A stretch of 64,000 nt of DNA from Mesorhizobium sp. NBSH29 (GCF_015500055.1 NZ_CP045492.1:2428501-2492500), one strand, 5' to 3'; counted from the first letter of the stretch, positions 51,294 to 63,203 are shown. A program made the numbers and translations. Notes: a model not told the origin generated them from the letters alone.

Positions 51294-52124
51294 TCAAACC
51301 GCCCGCAAGATGGCGGTGAAATCAAATGTGTTGCGTGGCGTCTGGTTGATTTCGACCACCTCGAAACGGGCCTGTCCGGTTGCGGTCAAACCTTCGATGA
51401 CAGCCCGGAACGTCTCCGGCGTGAATTGCCAGCGATGGACATCGACGTAACCGCCCTCTGCTGCATTGTATTCGTCAATAGCCGACTGAACTCGGGCAGC
51501 GGTACTCATCGCCCAGCCATCATGCTGATGAACTCCATTCCAATGCTGATGAGGATCATTGTGAGTGGTGAGAGCGCGGTGCTCGATGACCTTGTGGAGT
51601 GGATGCACGGTCTCACCCTTGGCGGCGAGCACTTCCCCAAGTGTCACTTCAGGAAGGAAATGGTCAAAACAGTAGCGCTTGTCCGGGACCACCAGATAAT
51701 ATTTACCGCCGGGTTCCAACAGTGCATGAACCTGCGCCAGATGGTGGATCAGGTCCGGTTGATGCTCGATGCAGTGCGAACTCACCACCGCCGAAAACCG
51801 ACCCTCTACCACCGACAGATCGCCAATGGGTGAGACAAAATTGATCTCGGGTATAGTCGCGGTGTCATAGCCTATTCCTACAGCCCGCTTCCGGAGCTGG
51901 TCGGTCGTCATCACATCGAAGTAAGAAACATTGCCGCCACGAACCATCGGATTGTTGAAAGGCCCGATCTCAAGAACAGAGCTCTCAGTTTCACCAAGTG
52001 AGGCAAAATTGGCCTTGTTGGCAAAGAATGTCTCGAAAATATGGGGAGGTGGCGCTGGTAGCTCCGGCGATGTGAGCGCCTTGGAGGGTGGAAAGAAAAT
52101 AGACTTCAAGCTCGAGATGTTCAT
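51294..52124 (-). CDS. SAM-dependent methyltransferase domain protein
   Basis: 276 residues from ATG 52124 (GGGGAAC upstream). A class I fold is visible but motif I is modified (SVLEIGPFNNPM); SSHCIEHQPDLIHHL, EPGGKYYLVVPDKRYCFD follow. The pattern resembles methyltransferases of glycan or lipid modification rather than of RNA. The region upstream (52125-52498) holds a palindrome and nothing coding. The substrate is unknown. Confidence 0.8.
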   Translation of the reverse strand: MNISSLKSIFFPPSKALTSPELPAPPPHIFETFFANKANFASLGETESSVLEIGPFNNPMVRGGNVSYFDVMTTDQLRKRAVGIGYDTATIPEINFVSPIGDLSVVEGRFSAVVSSHCIEHQPDLIHHLAQVHALLEPGGKYYLVVPDKRYCFDHFLPEVTLGEVLAAKGETVHPLHKVIEHRALTTHNDPHQHWNGVHQHDGWAMSTAARVQSAIDEYNAAEGGYVDVHRWQFTPETFRAVIEGLTATGQARFEVVEINQTPRNTFDFTAILRAV

Positions 52125-52429
52125 CACAATTGTTCCCCTGCCCAACTCTTATATCCCATGAACTCGACTAGGCAACTCTATGGCGAGTGACAGTTACGCA
52201 AAAGAATCGGCTGCGAGGATGCCACGCCTGATCAGCCTTGCGGTCGAATCCCGGACAGTCGCCTTCAGAACCGAATTGGCCCATTAAGGTAGTCGAGATC
52301 CTACGAACGCTTCAAGAGTCCTACCTTCTGGGTGAACTGTCTGCCGAATGCAGTCCGCATTGTCGTCACGCTGCCGCCTGCCATCGCGACACTGGATGGG
52401 CAAGAGCGCGCCTGGACTGAACGCATCAA

Positions 52430-52460
52430 TGCGCGACAGCAACCCTGCGGGGCTGTCGCG
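52430..52460. repeat. Inverted repeat downstream of tRNA-Val
   Basis: GCGCGACAGC-11-base loop-GCTGTCGCGC, a 10-bp perfect stem. It lies 38 bases after the 3' end of tRNA-Val (minus strand) without a clear T-run. It may be a terminator or processing hairpin for the tRNA transcript, or a local repeat. Confidence 0.5.
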
Positions 52461-52498
52461 CGTCGACTTTGCAGGGCTGCGGTGCACTGTGGGAAATA

Positions 52499-52574
<76 letters not shown>

Positions 52575-52710
52575 GACGCGAGCGGACGTTTAGGCGGTTA
52601 TGCCGGCAACCGCAAGGCTAAATGTGTCCCGTTGCGACAGTGTCGCAGAGCAGTTCGTCGGCTGTTCGAAAAAGCTCTGCCAAAGATGTTGCAAAGCGAC
52701 ATTCGCCCGC

Positions 52711-52739
52711 TTGACACTCCGTGCCGAACCCCGTAATTC
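52711..52739 (+). promoter_or_regulatory. Promoter of tRNA-Asp
   Basis: TTGACA and TAATTC separated by 17 bases, a near-consensus housekeeping promoter, 40 bases before the mature 5' end of tRNA-Asp. Confidence 0.8.
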
Positions 52740-52778
52740 ACCGCCAACGCCGCAGCGACTTGTCGCCCGGCGCAATGC

Positions 52779-52855
52779 GCGGGTGTAGCTCAGTTGGTTA
52801 GAGTGCCGGCCTGTCACGCCGGAGGTCGCGGGTTCGAGCCCCGTCACTCGCGCCA
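52779..52855 (+). tRNA. tRNA-Asp(GTC)
   Basis: 77 nt with acceptor GCGGGTG/CACTCGC (one G-T pair), D arm, anticodon stem CCGGC/GCCGG with loop CTGTCAC (anticodon GTC), T arm GGGTTCGAGCCC, and encoded GCCA at the 3' end. Confidence 0.97.
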
Positions 52856-52907
52856 TTAAGACCAAGCCGCTGTCGGCTTTCCTTCTCCAGTTGCTTCGTG
52901 TTCAGCC

Positions 52908-52934
52908 ATATAAGCTGTATCATACAGCTTATAT
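52908..52934. promoter_or_regulatory. 27-bp perfect palindrome between tRNA-Asp and nuoA
   Basis: Arms of 13 bp (ATATAAGCTGTAT / ATACAGCTTATAT) around a single central C, in the 260-base gap between tRNA-Asp and nuoA. There is no T-run, so it is not an obvious terminator. The core TGTATNATACA is like GntR/FadR-type operators. The protein is unknown. No other gene is seen in this gap. Confidence 0.55.
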
Positions 52935-53115
52935 AACGGCTCAGCCGCACTCTCGACAAACTTTGACTTGCGTCGCCAAATGGGCTGCGCTAACCCTCGC
53001 CGCGCTGCAGCATAACCGTCGCGCGAGGGCTCGTTCAGCCATTCTGTCGCGGTTTCACAATCCGGTTCAATGCTATAGGTAAGGTGGACCGCCCGCCGTA
53101 ACGGAAACTGGACCC

Positions 53116-53481
53116 ATGAGCGATCTTCTCAGTTCATATTTGCCCATCGTGATTTTCATCGGCGTGGCGCTGGCAGTCGGCTTGGCGCTTCTTGTTGCGC
53201 CTTTCCTTGTCGCCTATCGCAATCCCGATCCTGAAAAGCTGTCGGCCTACGAATGCGGCTTCAACTCCTTTGATGATGCGCGCATGAAGTTTGATGTGCG
53301 GTTCTATCTGGTCTCGATTCTCTTCATCATCTTCGATCTGGAAGTAGCGTTCCTGTTTCCGTGGGCCGTCTCGTTCGGCGAAATAGGAATGCTCGGATTC
53401 TGGTCGATGATGGTCTTCCTCGGTGTTTTGACCGTCGGCTTTATCTATGAATGGAAAAAGGGAGCGCTGGAATGGGATTGA
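53116..53481 (+). CDS. nuoA: NADH-quinone oxidoreductase subunit A
   Basis: 121 residues with three membrane helices, and the family segments [30 protein letters not shown] and [16 protein letters not shown]. It is a membrane-arm subunit of complex I near the quinone site. A possible extended -10 (TGCTATAGG, 53071-53079) lies 37 bases upstream. It overlaps nuoB by 10 bases. Confidence 0.97.
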   Translation: MSDLLSSYLPIVIFIGVALAVGLALLVAPFLVAYRNPDPEKLSAYECGFNSFDDARMKFDVRFYLVSILFIIFDLEVAFLFPWAVSFGEIGMLGFWSMMVFLGVLTVGFIYEWKKGALEWD

Positions 53482-54047
53482 ACGAGGGTACACTCGTCGC
53501 GCCGCGCCCCAAAGGCATTCTTGATCCGGCCACCGGCAAGCCTGTTGGTGCCGATGATCGTTTTTTCACAGGCCTGAACGACGAACTTTCCGATAAGGGT
53601 TTTCTCGTCACCTCGTCCGATGCGCTGGTGACATGGGCTCGCACCGGCTCGCTGATGTGGATGACATTTGGTCTGGCATGTTGCGCGGTCGAAATGATGC
53701 ACATTTCAATGCCGCGCTATGACGCTGAGCGCTTCGGCATCGCGCCGCGTGCCTCACCGCGTCAGTCTGACGTGATGATCGTCGCCGGCACGCTGACCAA
53801 CAAGATGGCGCCGGCTTTGCGCAAGGTCTATGATCAGATGCCTGAGCCTCGCTATGTGATCTCTATGGGGTCCTGCGCCAATGGCGGCGGCTATTACCAT
53901 TATTCCTATTCGGTAGTGCGCGGCTGTGATCGCGTGGTTCCAGTTGATATTTATGTTCCGGGTTGCCCTCCCACGGCAGAGGCGCTTCTGTATGGCATTT
54001 TGATGCTGCAGAAGAAGATCCGCCGCACTGGCACGATTGAGCGCTAG
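53472..54047 (+). CDS. nuoB: NADH-quinone oxidoreductase subunit B
   Basis: 191 residues. Cys ligands of the N2 cluster are in [20 protein letters not shown] and [12 protein letters not shown]. It is the peripheral-arm subunit that passes electrons to quinone. Start ATG 53472; an upstream ATG at 53451 is inside nuoA and is not used. Confidence 0.97.
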   Translation: MGLNEGTLVAPRPKGILDPATGKPVGADDRFFTGLNDELSDKGFLVTSSDALVTWARTGSLMWMTFGLACCAVEMMHISMPRYDAERFGIAPRASPRQSDVMIVAGTLTNKMAPALRKVYDQMPEPRYVISMGSCANGGGYYHYSYSVVRGCDRVVPVDIYVPGCPPTAEALLYGILMLQKKIRRTGTIER

Positions 54048-54050
54048 GCC

Positions 54051-54653
54051 ATGTCAGAAATCCTGCAAACACTCTCTGCACACATCAGTGTCAAGCTTGG
54101 CGAAAGGCTTGCTGCGGCAACCATCGCTTACGGTGAGTTGACGCTGAATGTTGCTGCATCCGATATTATCTCGGTGCTGACATTCCTGCGCGACGACAAG
54201 AAATGCGCTTTCATCTCTTTCATTGATATATGTGGTGTTGACTATCCGGCCCGCATTGAGCGTTTTGATGTCGTTTATCACCTCATGTCCCCGCACAATA
54301 ATACGCGCATTCGCATCAAGGTAACGACAGATGAACAGACGCCCGTACCGTCTGTCACAAGCGTCTATCCGGGCGCCGACTGGTTCGAGCGCGAAGCATA
54401 CGATCTCTACGGCATTCTGTTCACCGGCCATCCGGATCTGCGCCGTCTCCTCACCGATTACGGCTTTGACGGCCATCCGCTGCGCAAGGACTTCCCGCTC
54501 ACCGGTTTCGTTGAAGTCCGCTACGACGACGAGGTCAAGCGCGTGGTCTACGAGCCCGTTGAGCTGAAGCAGGAATTCCGCAATTTCGATTTTCTCTCGC
54601 CATGGGAAGGGACGGATTATGTCCTGCCCGGCGATGAAAAAGCGAAGCAGTAG
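54051..54653 (+). CDS. nuoC: NADH-quinone oxidoreductase subunit C
   Basis: 200 residues, a 30 kDa-subunit protein: [70 protein letters not shown]. It is separate from nuoD (not fused as in E. coli), which is the normal state in alphaproteobacteria. It sits 3 bases after nuoB. Confidence 0.97.
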   Translation: MSEILQTLSAHISVKLGERLAAATIAYGELTLNVAASDIISVLTFLRDDKKCAFISFIDICGVDYPARIERFDVVYHLMSPHNNTRIRIKVTTDEQTPVPSVTSVYPGADWFEREAYDLYGILFTGHPDLRRLLTDYGFDGHPLRKDFPLTGFVEVRYDDEVKRVVYEPVELKQEFRNFDFLSPWEGTDYVLPGDEKAKQ

Positions 54654-54662
54654 GCGCCCAAC

Positions 54663-55853
54663 ATGGCTGAAACTTCTGTCCGCAATTTCAACATCAACTT
54701 TGGCCCGCAGCATCCGGCAGCCCACGGCGTTTTGCGCCTTGTTCTGGAACTGGATGGTGAAGTGGTCGATCGCGTCGATCCGCATATCGGGCTGTTGCAT
54801 CGCGGCACCGAAAAGCTGATCGAGCAAAAGACCTATCTTCAGGCGATCCCTTATTTTGACCGACTCGATTACGTCGCCCCGATGAATCAGGAACACGCGT
54901 TCTCGCTGGCGATCGAGCGCTTGCTGGGCATTGACGTCCCCAAGCGCGGTCAGATCATTCGGGTGCTCTATTCCGAGATTGGCCGCATCCTGTCTCACCT
55001 CTTGAACGTGACCACGCAGGCGATGGATGTCGGCGCGCTCACCCCGCCGCTCTGGGGCTTTGAAGAGCGCGAAAAGCTGATGGTGTTTTATGAGCGTGCC
55101 TGTGGCGCGCGCATGCATGCAGCCTATTTCCGACCGGGTGGTGTGCATCAGGATCTGCCAGATCAACTGGTCGAAGACATCGGCAAGTGGATTGATCCGT
55201 TTCTCCAGACGGTGAAGAACCTCGACGATCTGCTCACGCCAAACCGTATTTTCAAGCAGCGCAATGTCGATATCGGCGTGGTTTCGCTTGAAGATGCCTG
55301 GGCATGGGGTTTTTCGGGCGTCATGGTCCGCGGCTCTGGCGCCGCATGGGATCTGCGCAAATCGCAGCCCTATGAGTGCTATCCCGAAATGGAATTCGAT
55401 ATTCCAATCGGCAAGAATGGCGATTGCTACGACCGCTATCTGATCCGCATGGAAGAAATGCGCCAGTCGGCTAAGATCATGCGCCAATGCGTTGATTTGC
55501 TCTTGGGCAAGGAGCGTGTTGGTCCTGTCTCCAATATGGATGGTAAGGTCGTTCCACCCAATCGCGCCGCGATGAAGCGGTCGATGGAAGCGCTGATCCA
55601 CCACTTCAAGCTCTATACCGAAGGCTACCGCGTGCCGGCTGGCGAGGTCTATGCCGCTGTTGAAGCGCCAAAGGGCGAGTTCGGCGTGTATCTGGTCTCA
55701 GACGGAACCAATAAGCCTTACCGCTGCAAGCTGCGCGCGCCGGGTTTTGCCCATCTTCAAGCCATGGACTTTCTGTGCCGTGGCCACATGCTGGCCGACG
55801 TCTCCGCCGTGCTTGGCTCCCTCGATATCGTGTTCGGAGAGGTTGACCGCTAA
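54663..55853 (+). CDS. nuoD: NADH-quinone oxidoreductase subunit D
   Basis: 396 residues, the 49 kDa subunit: [45 protein letters not shown], and the C-terminal [19 protein letters not shown]. Contributes to the quinone-binding pocket with NuoB. Starts nine bases after nuoC. Confidence 0.97.
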   Translation: MAETSVRNFNINFGPQHPAAHGVLRLVLELDGEVVDRVDPHIGLLHRGTEKLIEQKTYLQAIPYFDRLDYVAPMNQEHAFSLAIERLLGIDVPKRGQIIRVLYSEIGRILSHLLNVTTQAMDVGALTPPLWGFEEREKLMVFYERACGARMHAAYFRPGGVHQDLPDQLVEDIGKWIDPFLQTVKNLDDLLTPNRIFKQRNVDIGVVSLEDAWAWGFSGVMVRGSGAAWDLRKSQPYECYPEMEFDIPIGKNGDCYDRYLIRMEEMRQSAKIMRQCVDLLLGKERVGPVSNMDGKVVPPNRAAMKRSMEALIHHFKLYTEGYRVPAGEVYAAVEAPKGEFGVYLVSDGTNKPYRCKLRAPGFAHLQAMDFLCRGHMLADVSAVLGSLDIVFGEVDR

Positions 55854-57137
55854 ATGTCCGTTCGCAGACTTGCAGAGCCAGCCGTCCAGCCAGCCAGTTT
55901 CGCCTTCAACCGGGCCAATACGGCGTCGGCGAAGAACTGGATCAAGAAATACCCCAAGGGCCGTGAACAATCGGCCGTTATCCCGCTTTTGATGATTGCC
56001 CAAGAGCAGGAAGGCTGGGTCACCAAGGCCGCCATCGAGCATGTTAGCCAGATGCTGGAAATGCCGCTCATTCGCGTGCTTGAGGTTGCCACCTTCTACA
56101 CGCAGTTTCAGCTAAAGCCGGTCGGCACGCGTGCGCATGTTCAGGTCTGCGGCACCACGCCATGCGCCCTGCGTGGCGCGGGCGCGCTGATGGAAGTCTG
56201 TCGCTCAAAGATCCATCCTGAGCAGTTCCACCCCAATGCGGATGGAACGATGTCCTGGGAAGAGGTTGAGTGCCTGGGTGCCTGCGTCAACGCACCGATG
56301 ATTATGGTCTTCAAGGACACATATGAAGATTTGACACCTGAGCGCCTGTCCGAGATCATCGACGCTTTCGAAGCTGGAAAGGGCGCAACGGTGCCGGTCG
56401 GCCCGCAAAATGGTCGTGAAGTTTCCGCGCCAATTACCGGCCTGACATCGCTGAAGGATGAGCAGGCCGTTCTCGCCTCAGTTGCGGATTGGCGCAAGAA
56501 GCGCGCTTCCGCTGACGCCACCGTCATGAATGTAGCGCCGGCCAATGGTGCCAAACCGCGGACCAGTGCCGAAGAAACCAGCAATTCGGTCAAATCACCG
56601 GCACCCGCTAGGAAAGAGAAGCCATCGGACATCGATTCTGTCGCTCCGGGTTTTAGCGGCAAGCGCGCGAACCTTGCCGCACCTGCTGTCGAAAAGGTGG
56701 TCGGCAAACAGCGCAAGGGTCCGTTGGCTGACCGCACGCCAAACGAGCCTGCCCCCTACACTTCACCTGAATTGATCAAGGGTGAGCCAATTGGTGCAGG
56801 GCGCAAGAAATTGCCCTCTGAACGTGGCAAGGCCGAAGAAGCAGTGCCTCTGCTCAACGATGCCAACCGTCCGGTTGCGATTGAAAAGCCTGCGGTTGTC
56901 GATGATCTGAAACTGATTTCAGGCGTCGGTCCGAAGCTCGAAGCGACCCTCCATGGCCTTGGCATCTACACCTTTGCGCAGGTGGCTTCATGGAAGCAGC
57001 CAGAGCGCGAATGGGTGGATGGTTATCTGCGGTTCCATGGCCGCATCGAGCGCGACAATTGGGTGAAGCAGGCAGCCGCACTCGCCAAGGGCGGCGTTGA
57101 CGAATACTTCCGCGTCTTCGGCAAGAAACCGGTCTAA
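55854..57137 (+). CDS. nuoE: NADH-quinone oxidoreductase subunit E with C-terminal extension
   Basis: 427 residues, much longer than the roughly 160-200 of canonical NuoE. The first 200 residues are the 24 kDa [2Fe-2S] domain ([21 protein letters not shown]). The following 130 are low-complexity and charged ([14 protein letters not shown]). The end is a helix-hairpin-helix-like segment ([19 protein letters not shown], then [15 protein letters not shown]). Such an extension is usual in rhizobia. The start overlaps none; it begins directly after nuoD's stop. Confidence 0.95.
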   Translation: MSVRRLAEPAVQPASFAFNRANTASAKNWIKKYPKGREQSAVIPLLMIAQEQEGWVTKAAIEHVSQMLEMPLIRVLEVATFYTQFQLKPVGTRAHVQVCGTTPCALRGAGALMEVCRSKIHPEQFHPNADGTMSWEEVECLGACVNAPMIMVFKDTYEDLTPERLSEIIDAFEAGKGATVPVGPQNGREVSAPITGLTSLKDEQAVLASVADWRKKRASADATVMNVAPANGAKPRTSAEETSNSVKSPAPARKEKPSDIDSVAPGFSGKRANLAAPAVEKVVGKQRKGPLADRTPNEPAPYTSPELIKGEPIGAGRKKLPSERGKAEEAVPLLNDANRPVAIEKPAVVDDLKLISGVGPKLEATLHGLGIYTFAQVASWKQPEREWVDGYLRFHGRIERDNWVKQAAALAKGGVDEYFRVFGKKPV

Positions 57138-57148
57138 GGGTCTCAAAA

Positions 57149-58453
57149 ATGCTGCAGGATAAAGACCGCATATTCAATAATATCTACGGACGCTTTGACC
57201 GTTCATTGGCTGGCGCGCAGGCGCGTGGCCATTGGGATGGAACGCCTGGCCTTATTGCCAAGGGGCGCGACTGGATCGTCAATGAGATGAAGGCCTCAGG
57301 CCTGCGCGGTCGCGGTGGCGCCGGCTTCCCGACCGGCCTGAAATGGTCGTTCATGCCAAAGCAGAGCGATGGCCGCCCAAGCTACCTTGTCGTCAATGCA
57401 GATGAGTCGGAGCCTGGAACCTGCAAGGACCGCGATATTTTGCGCCATGACCCGCACACGCTGGTTGAAGGCTGCCTGATCGCCGGTTTCGCCATGGGCG
57501 CTATCGCTGCCTATATTTATGTGCGCGGCGAATTCATCCGCGAGCGTGAAGCCTTGCAACGCGCCATCGATGAAGCATATGCGGCCAAGTTGATCGGCAA
57601 GGGCAATACGTCTGGCTACGATTTCGAAGTCTATGTGCATCACGGCGCTGGTGCCTACATTTGCGGTGAAGAAACCGCACTTCTGGAAAGCCTGGAAGGC
57701 AAGAAGGGCCAGCCGCGCCTGAAGCCGCCATTCCCGGCCAATGTCGGCCTTTATGGCTGCCCGACCACCGTCAACAATGTCGAATCAATCGCCGTCGCGC
57801 CAACCATCCTGCGCCGTGGCGCATCATGGTTCTCGTCCTTTGGTCGGCCCAACAATGTCGGCACCAAGCTTTTCTGCATCTCTGGTCACGTCAACACGCC
57901 GTGCACAGTGGAAGAAGAAATGTCGATTTCCTTCCGCGACCTGATCGAAACCCATTGTGGTGGCGTTCGCGGTGGTTGGGATAATTTGATGGCCGTCATT
58001 CCCGGCGGCGCTTCGGTGCCGATGGTTCCTGCAGAGCAGATCATTGACGCGCCGATGGATTTTGATGCACTGCGCGATCTGAAGTCGGGTCTCGGCACCG
58101 CTGCCGTCATCGTCATGGACAAATCCACAGATGTTGTCGCGGCAATTGCGCGCCTCTCATACTTCTACAAACATGAGAGCTGCGGCCAGTGCACGCCGTG
58201 CCGCGAAGGCACGGGCTGGATGTGGCGCGTTATGGAGCGCTTGGTGCGCGGTGAAGCGCAGAAGCGTGAAATCGACATGCTGCTGGACGTGACCAAGCAG
58301 GTGGAAGGCCACACGATCTGTGCGCTGGGCGACGCGGCCGCATGGCCGATCCAGGGCCTGATCCGGCATTTCCGCCCGGAAATCGAGCGTCGGATCGACG
58401 AATTTACGCGCAATGCGCACCGGGCACAGCCCGTTCTTGTTGCAGCGGAGTAG
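57149..58453 (+). CDS. nuoF: NADH-quinone oxidoreductase subunit F
   Basis: 434 residues, the NADH- and FMN-binding subunit: [49 protein letters not shown], and the 4Fe-4S ligands in [15 protein letters not shown]. Follows nuoE by 11 bases. Confidence 0.97.
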   Translation: MLQDKDRIFNNIYGRFDRSLAGAQARGHWDGTPGLIAKGRDWIVNEMKASGLRGRGGAGFPTGLKWSFMPKQSDGRPSYLVVNADESEPGTCKDRDILRHDPHTLVEGCLIAGFAMGAIAAYIYVRGEFIREREALQRAIDEAYAAKLIGKGNTSGYDFEVYVHHGAGAYICGEETALLESLEGKKGQPRLKPPFPANVGLYGCPTTVNNVESIAVAPTILRRGASWFSSFGRPNNVGTKLFCISGHVNTPCTVEEEMSISFRDLIETHCGGVRGGWDNLMAVIPGGASVPMVPAEQIIDAPMDFDALRDLKSGLGTAAVIVMDKSTDVVAAIARLSYFYKHESCGQCTPCREGTGWMWRVMERLVRGEAQKREIDMLLDVTKQVEGHTICALGDAAAWPIQGLIRHFRPEIERRIDEFTRNAHRAQPVLVAAE

Positions 58454-58459
58454 GGCATA

Positions 58460-60541
58460 ATGGCAAAGCTGAAAGTAGACGGCAGGGAAATAGAAGTACC
58501 CGACCACTACACGCTGTTACAGGCGGCGGAAGAAGCGGGCGCGGAAGTTCCGCGTTTCTGTTTCCACGAGCGCCTGTCGATTGCCGGCAATTGCCGCATG
58601 TGTCTGGTCGAGGTGAAGGGCGGACCGCCCAAGCCAGCGGCTTCCTGCGCCATGGGTGTGCGCGATCTACGCCCCGGCCCCAATGGCGAAACGCCGGAAA
58701 TATTCACCAATACGCCTATGGTAAAAAAGGCCCGCGAGGGCGTCATGGAATTTTTGCTGATCAACCATCCGCTTGATTGCCCGATCTGCGATCAGGGCGG
58801 CGAATGCGATCTGCAGGACCAGGCCATGGCCTTTGGCGTGGATTCCTCGCGCTATCAGGAAAACAAGCGCGCGGTCGAAGACAAATATATCGGCCCGCTG
58901 GTCAAGACGATCATGAACCGCTGCATTCACTGTACGCGCTGTGTTCGCTTCACCACCGAAGTTGCCGGCATTTCCGAGCTTGGCCTGATTGGCCGCGGCG
59001 AGGACGCCGAGATCACCACCTATCTCGAAAGCGCCATGACCTCCGAATTGCAGGGCAATGTCATTGATCTTTGCCCCGTTGGTGCGCTGACCTCAAAGCC
59101 CTACGCCTTCCAGGCGCGGCCATGGGAGCTGACCAAAACTGAATCCATTGATGTGATGGATGCTGTCGGTTCCGCCATTCGCGTCGATTCGCGCGGCCGT
59201 GAGGTGATGCGCATCATGCCGCGCATCAATGAGCAGGTGAACGAAGAGTGGATCTCCGACAAGACCCGCTTCATCTGGGACGGATTGCGCACGCAGCGCC
59301 TTGATCGCCCCTATGTGCGCAAGAACGGAAAGCTGAAACCAGCAAGCTGGCCGGAAGCCTTTGCTGCCATCGGTCAGGCTGTCGCCAAGGCTGGTTCTGA
59401 CAAGATAGGCGCAATCGCCGGTGATCTGGCGACCGTCGAGGAGATGTATGCTCTGAAACTCCTGATGCAGTCACTCGGCTCGACCAACATGGACTGCCGT
59501 CAGGACGGTGCAGCGCTTGATCCATCGTTGGGTCGTGCAAGCTACGTCTTTAATCCGACCATTGAAGGTATTGAGCAGGCAGACGCCGTGCTCATCATCG
59601 GCGCGAACCCGCGCTGGGAAGCCTCAATCCTCAATGCACGCATCCGCAAGCGCTGGCGTGCTGGCAATTTACCAGTAGGCGTTATCGGCGACGTGGGTGA
59701 TTTGCGCTATGATTACGAGCAGTTAGGCGCTGGACCTGAATCACTGAAGGAGCTGGCGGATGGCAACGGAAAGTTCTTCCAGACGCTGAAAAAGGCGACC
59801 CGTCCAATGATCATCATCGGGCAGGGGGCTCTTGCGCGCGCCGATGGCAAGGCAGTGCTCGGCCTTGCTGCACAGCTTGCAGGCGCTGTCGGTGCGGTTT
59901 CAGATGAATGGAACGGCTTTGCAGTGCTGCACAATGCGGCAGCGCGCGTGGGTGGTCTGGATATCGGTTTTGTGCCGGGCAAGGGCGGCAAGGATGTCGC
60001 CGCCATGATGGGCAGTTCAGAGGTTCTCTTCCTGCTCGGAGCAGACGAACTGGAAATGATTGATACGCCGGGTGCATTCGTTGTCTACATCGGCACGCAT
60101 GGCGACGCCGGCGCACATCGGGCCAATGTCATTTTGCCGGGTGCAGCCTACACCGAAAAGTCCGGAACCTATGTCAACACGGAAGGTCGCGTTCAGCAGA
60201 CCAACCGTGCAGGCTTCGCGCCAGGCGAAGCCAAGGAAGACTGGGCCGTTCTGCGTGCCCTGTCCGACGTGCTTGGCCACAAGCTGCCGTTTGATTCGCT
60301 GCCGCAATTGCGGGCAAAGCTCTATGCCGATTACCCACACATGGCCGGTATTGACGAGATTGTCGCGACAGACAGTGGTGCTATTGCTGCGGCAGCGCGC
60401 CTTGGCGGACGTCTTGGCAAGGGTGTATTTGCATCCCCGGTCAAAGACTTCTATCTGACGAACCCGATCGCGCGGGCCTCCGCTGTCATGGCCGAATGTT
60501 CGGCTTTGGCTGCTGGCGGCTTCGCCCAAGCAGCCGAGTAA
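58460..60541 (+). CDS. nuoG: NADH-quinone oxidoreductase subunit G
   Basis: 693 residues. The N-terminal 2Fe-2S (CRMCLVEV) and 4Fe-4S sites ([25 protein letters not shown]) are followed by a molybdopterin-oxidoreductase-like domain. The late [19 protein letters not shown] and [12 protein letters not shown] are conserved. It carries electrons from NuoF to the inner clusters. Confidence 0.97.
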   Translation: MAKLKVDGREIEVPDHYTLLQAAEEAGAEVPRFCFHERLSIAGNCRMCLVEVKGGPPKPAASCAMGVRDLRPGPNGETPEIFTNTPMVKKAREGVMEFLLINHPLDCPICDQGGECDLQDQAMAFGVDSSRYQENKRAVEDKYIGPLVKTIMNRCIHCTRCVRFTTEVAGISELGLIGRGEDAEITTYLESAMTSELQGNVIDLCPVGALTSKPYAFQARPWELTKTESIDVMDAVGSAIRVDSRGREVMRIMPRINEQVNEEWISDKTRFIWDGLRTQRLDRPYVRKNGKLKPASWPEAFAAIGQAVAKAGSDKIGAIAGDLATVEEMYALKLLMQSLGSTNMDCRQDGAALDPSLGRASYVFNPTIEGIEQADAVLIIGANPRWEASILNARIRKRWRAGNLPVGVIGDVGDLRYDYEQLGAGPESLKELADGNGKFFQTLKKATRPMIIIGQGALARADGKAVLGLAAQLAGAVGAVSDEWNGFAVLHNAAARVGGLDIGFVPGKGGKDVAAMMGSSEVLFLLGADELEMIDTPGAFVVYIGTHGDAGAHRANVILPGAAYTEKSGTYVNTEGRVQQTNRAGFAPGEAKEDWAVLRALSDVLGHKLPFDSLPQLRAKLYADYPHMAGIDEIVATDSGAIAAAARLGGRLGKGVFASPVKDFYLTNPIARASAVMAECSALAAGGFAQAAE

Positions 60542-60549
60542 GGGCGGTT

Positions 60550-61593
60550 ATGGACAGCTTCTTTTCATTCTACGTGCTGCCGGCACTGCTGATCATGCTG
60601 AAGTCGGTCGTTTTGATCGTCGTTCTGCTGATCTTTGTCGCCTACATCCTCTATGCGGATCGCAAGATCTGGGCAGCAGTCCAGTTGCGTCGGGGTCCTA
60701 ACGTCGTGGGTCCGTGGGGGCTTTTGCAGGCCTTCGCCGATCTTTTGAAGTTCGTCGTCAAGGAGCCGATCATTCCATCAGGCGCCAACAAGGGCGTCTT
60801 CCTCCTGGCGCCGCTTGTCTCAGCAGTGTTGGCGATTGCAGCCTGGGCCGTCATACCAGTCAGCGAAGGCTGGGCCATCGCCAACGTCAATGTTGGCATT
60901 CTTTATGTCTTCGCCATTTCCTCGCTTGAGGTCTATGGCGTGATCATGGGCGGCTGGGCTTCCAACTCCAAATATCCGTTCCTCGGCGCCTTGCGCTCGG
61001 CAGCTCAGATGGTGTCCTACGAAGTCTCGATCGGCTTCGTCATCGTCACGGTGCTATTGACGGTGGGCTCTTTGAATCTGACCGACATCGTGCTGTCGCA
61101 GACGACCGGCGTTGGCACAATGGTCGGTCTGCCGGGCACGTTCCTCGACTGGAACTGGCTGGCCCTGTTCCCAATGTTCATCATCTTCTTCATTTCGGCG
61201 CTGGCCGAGACGAACCGCCCGCCTTTCGATCTGGTCGAGGCCGAGTCCGAACTCGTCGCTGGCCACATGATCGAATATTCCTCGACGCCGTTCCTGCTGT
61301 TTTTCCTCGGCGAGTATGTCGCCATCGTTTTGATGTGCGCGCTCACCACCATTCTTTTCCTCGGGGGATGGTTGCCGCCTTTTGACTTCGCGCCCTTCAC
61401 TTGGGTGCCTGGTGTCATCTGGTTTGTGCTGAAAGTGTGCATGGTGTTCTTCATGTTCGCCATGGTGAAGGCCTTTGTGCCCCGCTACCGCTACGACCAG
61501 CTGATGCGCCTGGGTTGGAAGGTTTTCCTGCCGATCTCGCTGTTCATGGTTGTGGCAACCGCTGCGGTCCTCAAGCTGATGGAATTGGCATGA
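60550..61593 (+). CDS. nuoH: NADH-quinone oxidoreductase subunit H
   Basis: 347 residues from ATG 60550 (the upstream frame from 60496 overlaps nuoG). It has eight or so membrane helices; family segments [59 protein letters not shown]. It lines the quinone channel. Confidence 0.97.
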   Translation: MDSFFSFYVLPALLIMLKSVVLIVVLLIFVAYILYADRKIWAAVQLRRGPNVVGPWGLLQAFADLLKFVVKEPIIPSGANKGVFLLAPLVSAVLAIAAWAVIPVSEGWAIANVNVGILYVFAISSLEVYGVIMGGWASNSKYPFLGALRSAAQMVSYEVSIGFVIVTVLLTVGSLNLTDIVLSQTTGVGTMVGLPGTFLDWNWLALFPMFIIFFISALAETNRPPFDLVEAESELVAGHMIEYSSTPFLLFFLGEYVAIVLMCALTTILFLGGWLPPFDFAPFTWVPGVIWFVLKVCMVFFMFAMVKAFVPRYRYDQLMRLGWKVFLPISLFMVVATAAVLKLMELA

Positions 61594-61639
61594 TGGCAAG
61601 TGTCACCCACACACCCCTGCTGCCGGTTGGAGGCTGCTG

Positions 61640-62131
61640 ATGTCCGCACTTGCACAAGCCGCCAAATCGCTTTTGCTGATCGAGTTTGTCGGCGCGTTCT
61701 TCCTGTCGATGCGTCAGTTCTTCGCGCCCAAGGCGACGTTGAACTATCCGCACGAAAAGGGTCCTATTTCGCCACGCTTCCGGGGTGAGCACGCTCTGCG
61801 CCGCTATCCCAATGGCGAGGAACGCTGCATTGCCTGCAAGCTTTGCGAAGCCATTTGTCCGGCACAGGCAATCACCATCGAAGCTGGCCCGCGCCGCAAT
61901 GATGGCACGCGCCGCACGGTGCGCTACGACATCGACATGGTGAAGTGCATCTATTGCGGATTCTGTCAGGAAGCCTGCCCGGTCGACGCCATCGTCGAGG
62001 GCCCGAACTTCGAATTCTCGACCGAAACCCGCGAAGAACTTTATTACGACAAGGACAAGCTGCTGGCGAACGGCGATCGCTGGGAGCGCGAACTTGCGCG
62101 CAACATTTCTATGGATGCGCCGTATCGCTGA
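61640..62131 (+). CDS. nuoI: NADH-quinone oxidoreductase subunit I
   Basis: 163 residues with two 4Fe-4S motifs, [16 protein letters not shown] and [16 protein letters not shown], and the end [19 protein letters not shown]. It is 46 bases after nuoH. The 136 bases that follow it, before nuoJ, hold only GC-rich sequence and no gene that I can support. Confidence 0.97.
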   Translation: MSALAQAAKSLLLIEFVGAFFLSMRQFFAPKATLNYPHEKGPISPRFRGEHALRRYPNGEERCIACKLCEAICPAQAITIEAGPRRNDGTRRTVRYDIDMVKCIYCGFCQEACPVDAIVEGPNFEFSTETREELYYDKDKLLANGDRWERELARNISMDAPYR

Positions 62132-62267
62132 GCATTGAGGCCCTTCGCCGGGAAACCGGGGAGGGGCAAGAACATAGATGGACGGGGCAAAACGCCTCGT
62201 CTAAGGAACACGCGATTTCGGCGCCGGAGGCGGCACGGAATCGAACAGGAACCGGGGACACCCAAAG

Positions 62268-62888
62268 ATGTTGAATGGATTAGAGGCGGCGTTCTTCTAC
62301 CTCTTCGCCTTCATCGCGATAGGCGCGGCCTTCATGGTGATTGCAGCACGCAATCCCGTGCACTCGGTGCTGTATCTTATCCTCACGTTCTTCAACGCAG
62401 CCGGCTTGTTCCTGCTGACCGGTGCCGAATTCCTGGCAATGATCTTGCTCGTTGTCTATGTCGGCGCGGTGGCGGTGCTGTTCCTGTTTGTCGTCATGAT
62501 GCTCGACGTCGACTTTGCCGAATTGAAAAGCGGCGCACTGCAGTATGCTCCTGTCGGCGCGCTGGTCGGTCTGGTGCTGGCGGTGGAACTGGCCTTCGTG
62601 CTCGGTGCCTACACCTTCGCGCCAAGCCTTGCCGGAACCGTAGCGCATCCGACTCCCGACATTACCACGCGCCACAACACGGCAGCACTCGGCGACATTC
62701 TTTACACGGACTATCTGTTCCAGTTCCAGATTGCCGGTCTGGTGCTGCTGGTCGCCATGATCGGTGCCATTGTGCTGACGCTGCGCCACAAGCCAAACGT
62801 CAAGCGCCAGTCGGTCGCCGCTCAGGTGGCGCGGACGCCTGAAACGTCCATCGAAATCAAAAAAGTACCAACGGGCAGGGGGCTCTGA
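62268..62888 (+). CDS. nuoJ: NADH-quinone oxidoreductase subunit J
   Basis: 206 residues with five membrane helices; [43 protein letters not shown] and the conserved [18 protein letters not shown] are the NuoJ signature. The C-terminal 30 residues are basic and Pro/Thr-rich. It belongs to the proton-pumping arm and is followed two bases later by nuoK. Confidence 0.96.
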   Translation: MLNGLEAAFFYLFAFIAIGAAFMVIAARNPVHSVLYLILTFFNAAGLFLLTGAEFLAMILLVVYVGAVAVLFLFVVMMLDVDFAELKSGALQYAPVGALVGLVLAVELAFVLGAYTFAPSLAGTVAHPTPDITTRHNTAALGDILYTDYLFQFQIAGLVLLVAMIGAIVLTLRHKPNVKRQSVAAQVARTPETSIEIKKVPTGRGL

Positions 62889-62890
62889 CG

Positions 62891-63199
62891 ATGGAAGTCG
62901 GCATCGGACATTACCTGACCCTTTCGGCGATCCTGTTCACGATCGGCGTTTTCGGCATCTTTTTGAACCGCAAGAACATCATCATCATCCTGATGTCGAT
63001 CGAACTGATCCTTCTTGCGGTCAACATCAATTTCGTGGCGTTTTCTGCCGTTCTGGGCGATCTCGTCGGACAGGTGTTTGCCCTGTTCGTGCTCACCGTC
63101 GCGGCCGCAGAAGCGGCCATCGGACTTGCAATTCTCGTCGTCTTCTTCCGCAACCGCGGCTCCATCGCGGTGGAAGACGTGAACATGATGAAGGGCTGA
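62891..63199 (+). CDS. nuoK: NADH-quinone oxidoreductase subunit K
   Basis: 102 residues with three membrane helices. Conserved sites include [28 protein letters not shown] (with the membrane-embedded Glu) and [18 protein letters not shown]. It takes part in proton translocation. Next gene nuoL begins five bases after its stop. Confidence 0.97.
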   Translation: MEVGIGHYLTLSAILFTIGVFGIFLNRKNIIIILMSIELILLAVNINFVAFSAVLGDLVGQVFALFVLTVAAAEAAIGLAILVVFFRNRGSIAVEDVNMMKG

Positions 63200-63203
63200 C
63201 GGC

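Noticed and set aside
54054-55604. 516-residue minus-strand open frame over nuoC-nuoD
   Set aside because: It is a shadow of two well conserved complex I genes on the plus strand; no ribosome site, and the protein looks like a reverse-frame translation (rich in Arg, His, Ile).
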